7,971 nt of DNA from an uncultured Christensenella sp. (GTDB taxonomy: Bacteria; Bacillota; Clostridia; Christensenellales; UBA1242). Shown piece by piece: positions 6,341 through 7,971 of the stretch; position 1 is the first letter of the stretch, and each line of letters starts with the position of its first letter. The stretch spans positions 1 to 7,971 of the forward strand of contig CAOKRZ010000042.1 in the NCBI GenBank assembly GCA_948471335.1. Direction: 5' to 3'. The notes below the pieces were generated by a model. It searched no databases. It was not told where the DNA came from and saw nothing but the letters and a program-made list of their open reading frames with translations. The translations under genes and the position numbers were made by a program.

Positions 6341-7069
6341 TCACTCTGCTCCCAAAGTTTCGCTTACAGTCGTCACATTCAAATTTTGCTGTATCAGTGT
6401 ATCAATAATTCTTGGAAGCGCCTCCAATGTGTTGGCAGTCGGATGCATCAAAACAAGATCCCCGCCCTTCGCGTTTTTGACCGCTCGACTATAGATAAGC
6501 TCAGTGTTCTTATCGCGCCAATCAATCGTATCGCGTGTCCACATAATTGTTTTATAACCAAGGCTTGTTGCCGCCTTAACTGTTGTTTTGTTGTATGCTC
6601 CACTTGGCGGCGCAAACAAGTTCATCTCAACCCCTGTCAAACTTTTCACAATTGAATGAGTGTTTGAAATTTCTTTCAAATTGGCACTTTCAGAAAGTTT
6701 GTCGTGGTCTTTATGAAGATATCCATGATTGCCAATCTCATGACCTTTTTCAATCATTTTCTTCATCATCTCTTCGTTTTTAACAGCCCAAGTTCCGCCA
6801 ACAAAAAAGGTTGTCTTAACCCCTTTCTCTTCCAAAACATCAAGCATGCCATCAAGATATTCAGTGCCCCAGTAGACATTGATCATAAGCGAAACATTGT
6901 TTGAATTTGTGTCACCGCTGTAATATGCTCCATTGGTCATATTTGCAGTCGGAACCGCTCTCACACTGCCCCAAATGGTCAATCCGCCTAAAACACAAAG
7001 CATAAAAGCAATGCAAATGTTGACAATACTTTTTCTAAAACAAAAAACTCTCAATCTGATTTTTTTCAT
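6341..7069 (-). CDS. Membrane-anchored polysaccharide deacetylase-like protein, non-canonical NodB domain
   Basis: NodB-domain enzymes remove acetyl groups from peptidoglycan, chitin or related sugars outside the membrane. This 242-residue protein has a basic N-terminus and a hydrophobic segment at about 15-37 (signal anchor or uncleaved signal), so the domain should be extracellular. Domain signs: KTTFFVGGTWA (85-95), GHEIGNHGYLHKDH (109-122) with the metal-type histidine pair His115 and His119, FAPPSGAYN (152-160), TRDTIDW (178-184) and LVLMHP with His209. The usual motif 1, TFDDG, reads MINVYWG (62-68), so both acidic residues are missing, and the Arg of motif 3 (RPPYG) is Ala153. This resembles a Firmicute subgroup with variant motifs, so activity is uncertain. 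An in-frame TAG at 7073-7075 makes the ATG at 7067-7069 the first possible start. Its only Shine-Dalgarno-like AGGG is one base away, which is poorly placed. The start lies in a hairpin loop. Confidence 0.85.
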   Translation of the reverse strand: MKKIRLRVFCFRKSIVNICIAFMLCVLGGLTIWGSVRAVPTANMTNGAYYSGDTNSNNVSLMINVYWGTEYLDGMLDVLEEKGVKTTFFVGGTWAVKNEEMMKKMIEKGHEIGNHGYLHKDHDKLSESANLKEISNTHSIVKSLTGVEMNLFAPPSGAYNKTTVKAATSLGYKTIMWTRDTIDWRDKNTELIYSRAVKNAKGGDLVLMHPTANTLEALPRIIDTLIQQNLNVTTVSETLGAE

Positions 7070-7095
7070 ACCCTAATGATATGTCAGATTGAGAG
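7048..7095 (-). promoter_or_regulatory. Perfect 12-bp inverted repeat with T-tract around the deacetylase start codon
   Basis: CTCTCAATCTGA (7048-7059) and TCAGATTGAGAG (7084-7095) are exact reverse complements separated by 24 bases. In minus-strand RNA the first arm lies in the leader, the loop holds the AGGG and the ATG (7067-7069), the second arm covers codons 4-8, and a run of TTTTTT-G-TTTT follows directly. That is the form of an intrinsic terminator sitting on a translation start. It could end readthrough from the gene upstream, act as an attenuator, or mask the start from ribosomes. The repeat is directly visible; the role is inference. Confidence 0.6.
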
Positions 7096-7103
7096 ATTTA
7101 ATG

Positions 7104-7124
7104 AGTGCCGTCGGCACTTTTTAA
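7104..7124 (+). repeat. Short hairpin repeat, left copy (plus-strand terminator-like)
   Basis: AGTGCC-GTC-GGCACT forms a six-bp, GC-rich stem (seven matched positions if the loop is shortened), followed on the plus strand by TTTTAATTTTT. The T-tract is on the plus strand, where no gene is supported. On the minus strand the hairpin lies ten bases after the stop of the solenoid gene but is followed by CATTAAATC, a poor terminator tail. The 20 bases from 7105 match those at 7947-7966 at 15 positions, as a direct repeat. Confidence 0.55.
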
Positions 7125-7127
7125 TTT

Positions 7128-7898
7128 TTATTCAATAATATCTGTCTTCTTATCTTGCTTTTTGCTTGTTTTTGGAAGCGCAAGTCTCAATTCTATAATT
7201 TCTGCTTTTAAAAGGTTTAGTTCTTTATAGATTGCCTCTATATTTTTATCTCTTTTCGAATTTAAATAATCATCATAAATTTTTCGTTGATCTTCAGAGA
7301 ATTCCTTATACAACCCAGGGTTCAATTCCATTACTCTTTCAAGAAAAGAGGCACTATATGAAATTTTAGTCGGCGCATACTTAAAAACAACAGGTTCTGT
7401 TTCAATAAGTTTTAAAATTTTGTCTTCATCTGCAATCTTATCCATGCAGTATGAAATATACCAACTCCAACCATTAGAAGAACTTTTAAGTCGATTCATG
7501 CAGAAAGAAAACAAGTTTTCTTTATCTGCACAAAATTTTTCTTTTTCCTCATCAGTAAAACATCTCCAAATTTCCCCAGCCGCAATAAGCACATCTTCCA
7601 TAAGACCAGGTTGATTTTTTATTATAGGTGAAAGATATTTCCAAACGTATAAATTTCTACTAAATAAAATATCTTTCGCTAAATCCAGATTATTTTTATC
7701 TACTTCTGAAAACAAATTCCAAACTCTTGCAGAGTATTCTACTGCTTCCAACAAAAATTCTCTATCATTTTCAAAAGGCTTACAAAGATTTTTTATACCC
7801 TCATCTGTATATGTAGGTGCTGATTCTTTTAATTCATTTAAAACTTGCTCCTTTGACAATTGCTCTTGTTTCTGTTTTTTCTTCTTAAAAATTCCCAT
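7128..7898 (-). CDS. Tandem helical-repeat protein, DUF4116-like, function unknown
   Basis: I do not recognise a defined function. The 256-residue product starts with a short basic stretch (MGIFKKKKQKQ). It continues with about five or six loosely repeated helical units of roughly 23-30 residues (44-206), each with an acidic/hydrophobic helix (such as DREFLLEAV) and a later aromatic-Leu pair (VWNLFS, VWKYLSP, EIWRCFT, VFKYAP, GLYKEFS). This recalls DUF4116 repeats, which occur in many copies in variable bacterial and eukaryotic-virus proteins. Residues 216-239 look like a coiled coil, and the tail is Lys-rich. There is no signal peptide or membrane segment. The frame extends upstream to a TTG at 7944-7946, but that lies in the promoter -35. 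The ATG at 7896-7898 has AAGGAGA seven bases before it and is clearly the start. The gene appears to be monocistronic and bracketed by two related hairpin repeats. The family call is tentative; the coding call is strong. Confidence 0.8.
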   Translation of the reverse strand: MGIFKKKKQKQEQLSKEQVLNELKESAPTYTDEGIKNLCKPFENDREFLLEAVEYSARVWNLFSEVDKNNLDLAKDILFSRNLYVWKYLSPIIKNQPGLMEDVLIAAGEIWRCFTDEEKEKFCADKENLFSFCMNRLKSSSNGWSWYISYCMDKIADEDKILKLIETEPVVFKYAPTKISYSASFLERVMELNPGLYKEFSEDQRKIYDDYLNSKRDKNIEAIYKELNLLKAEIIELRLALPKTSKKQDKKTDIIE

Positions 7899-7905
7899 AC
7901 TTTTA

Positions 7906-7912
7906 TCTCCTT
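7906..7912 (-). promoter_or_regulatory. Ribosome binding site of the DUF4116-like gene, decides the start
   Basis: AAGGAGA on the minus strand lies seven bases before the ATG at 7896-7898, near ideal spacing. It lies just downstream of the predicted -10, so the leader would be only about 14 bases and the transcript would begin close to the Shine-Dalgarno itself. Confidence 0.8.
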
Positions 7913-7918
7913 GACTTA

Positions 7919-7946
7919 AGTATATCAAATATATTTCATTTGTCAA
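7919..7946 (-). promoter_or_regulatory. Near-consensus sigma-A promoter of the DUF4116-like gene
   Basis: On the minus strand a perfect TTGACA (7941-7946) is followed after 16 bases by TATACT (7919-7924), five of six for TATAAT. It is the best promoter in the window. The first bases of the -35 also belong to the hairpin repeat at 7945-7966, so a protein bound to that repeat could block the promoter. Confidence 0.75.
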
Positions 7947-7966
7947 GTGCCTTATGCACTTTCTAA
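7945..7966 (+). repeat. Short hairpin repeat, right copy, overlapping the promoter -35
   Basis: AAGTGC-CTTAT-GCACTT is a perfect six-bp inverted repeat (7945-7950 with 7956-7961). Together with the following TCTAA it matches the left copy at 7105-7124 in the same orientation: GTGCC, a variable four-base centre, then GCACTTT-x-TAA. The centre differs (TTAT against GTCG), and the stem is kept by the outer bases. It could be an operator, a small dispersed repeat, or the terminator of a gene outside the window. Confidence 0.55.
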
Positions 7967-7971
7967 GGTTA

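Noticed and set aside
6110..6655. 181-codon plus-strand open frame across the ftsK start and the deacetylase 3' end.
   Set aside because: It is antisense to two well supported genes and crosses a terminator-like hairpin; the translated sequence is Cys/Phe/Ser-rich with no recognisable motif.
7070..7127. A separate promoter for the deacetylase (TATCAT at 7076-7081).
   Set aside because: No acceptable -35 lies 16-18 bases upstream, so support is too weak to list.
7944..7946. TTG as the start of the DUF4116-like gene, giving 272 residues.
   Set aside because: It overlaps the predicted -35 and would lie upstream of the transcription start; the ATG at 7896-7898 has an excellent Shine-Dalgarno.
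7963..7971. TAA at 7969-7971 on the minus strand as the stop of another gene outside the window.
   Set aside because: Three bases at the edge give no coding evidence; it may be coincidence.

Overview
The window is an A+T-rich bacterial segment in which every supported gene lies on the minus strand. Read in the direction of transcription, from high to low coordinates, the order is: a solenoid-like protein of unknown function, a membrane-anchored NodB-type polysaccharide deacetylase, ftsK/spoIIIE, rimO, pgsA, a very divergent CinA-like gene, and the 5' part of recA. The order ftsK-rimO-pgsA-cinA-recA is a familiar housekeeping cluster of Firmicutes, especially Clostridia. Together with the low G+C, the Lys/Asn/Phe/Ile-rich proteins and the strong purine-rich Shine-Dalgarno sites, it points to a low-GC clostridial or related lineage, probably an uncultured one. 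This is inference from gene order and composition, not a proven assignment.

Bases 1-6206 hold the housekeeping block. ftsK has its own predicted promoter. rimO overlaps the end of ftsK, pgsA overlaps rimO by an ATGA junction, and the CinA-like gene follows pgsA after 15 bases, so these four genes look co-transcribed and partly translationally coupled. recA comes 47 bases later with its own predicted promoter and no LexA-type box that I could find. The cluster combines chromosome translocation at division (FtsK), ribosomal S12 modification (RimO), anionic phospholipid synthesis (PgsA) and recombination (RecA). Two members are abnormal. The gene in the cinA slot keeps CinA's overall layout but has lost its signature motifs. 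The recA frame ends in a TAA codon at bases 1-3 after only 113 residues, exactly at the window edge.

Bases 6207-7971 look more accessory. A terminator-like hairpin separates the deacetylase from ftsK. The deacetylase start codon sits in the loop of a perfect 12-bp inverted repeat followed by a T-tract, so a terminator-like structure is wrapped around its translation start. Next comes a 256-residue gene with tandem helical repeats resembling DUF4116, driven by a near-consensus promoter and bracketed by two related 20-base hairpin repeats in the same orientation.

Most worth following up: the CinA relic, the recA interruption (a group I intron is one testable explanation), the hairpin around the deacetylase start, the repeat-bracketed solenoid gene, and an eight-unit hexapeptide repeat in the FtsK linker. 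I saw no tRNA, rRNA, CRISPR array, transposase or phage gene.
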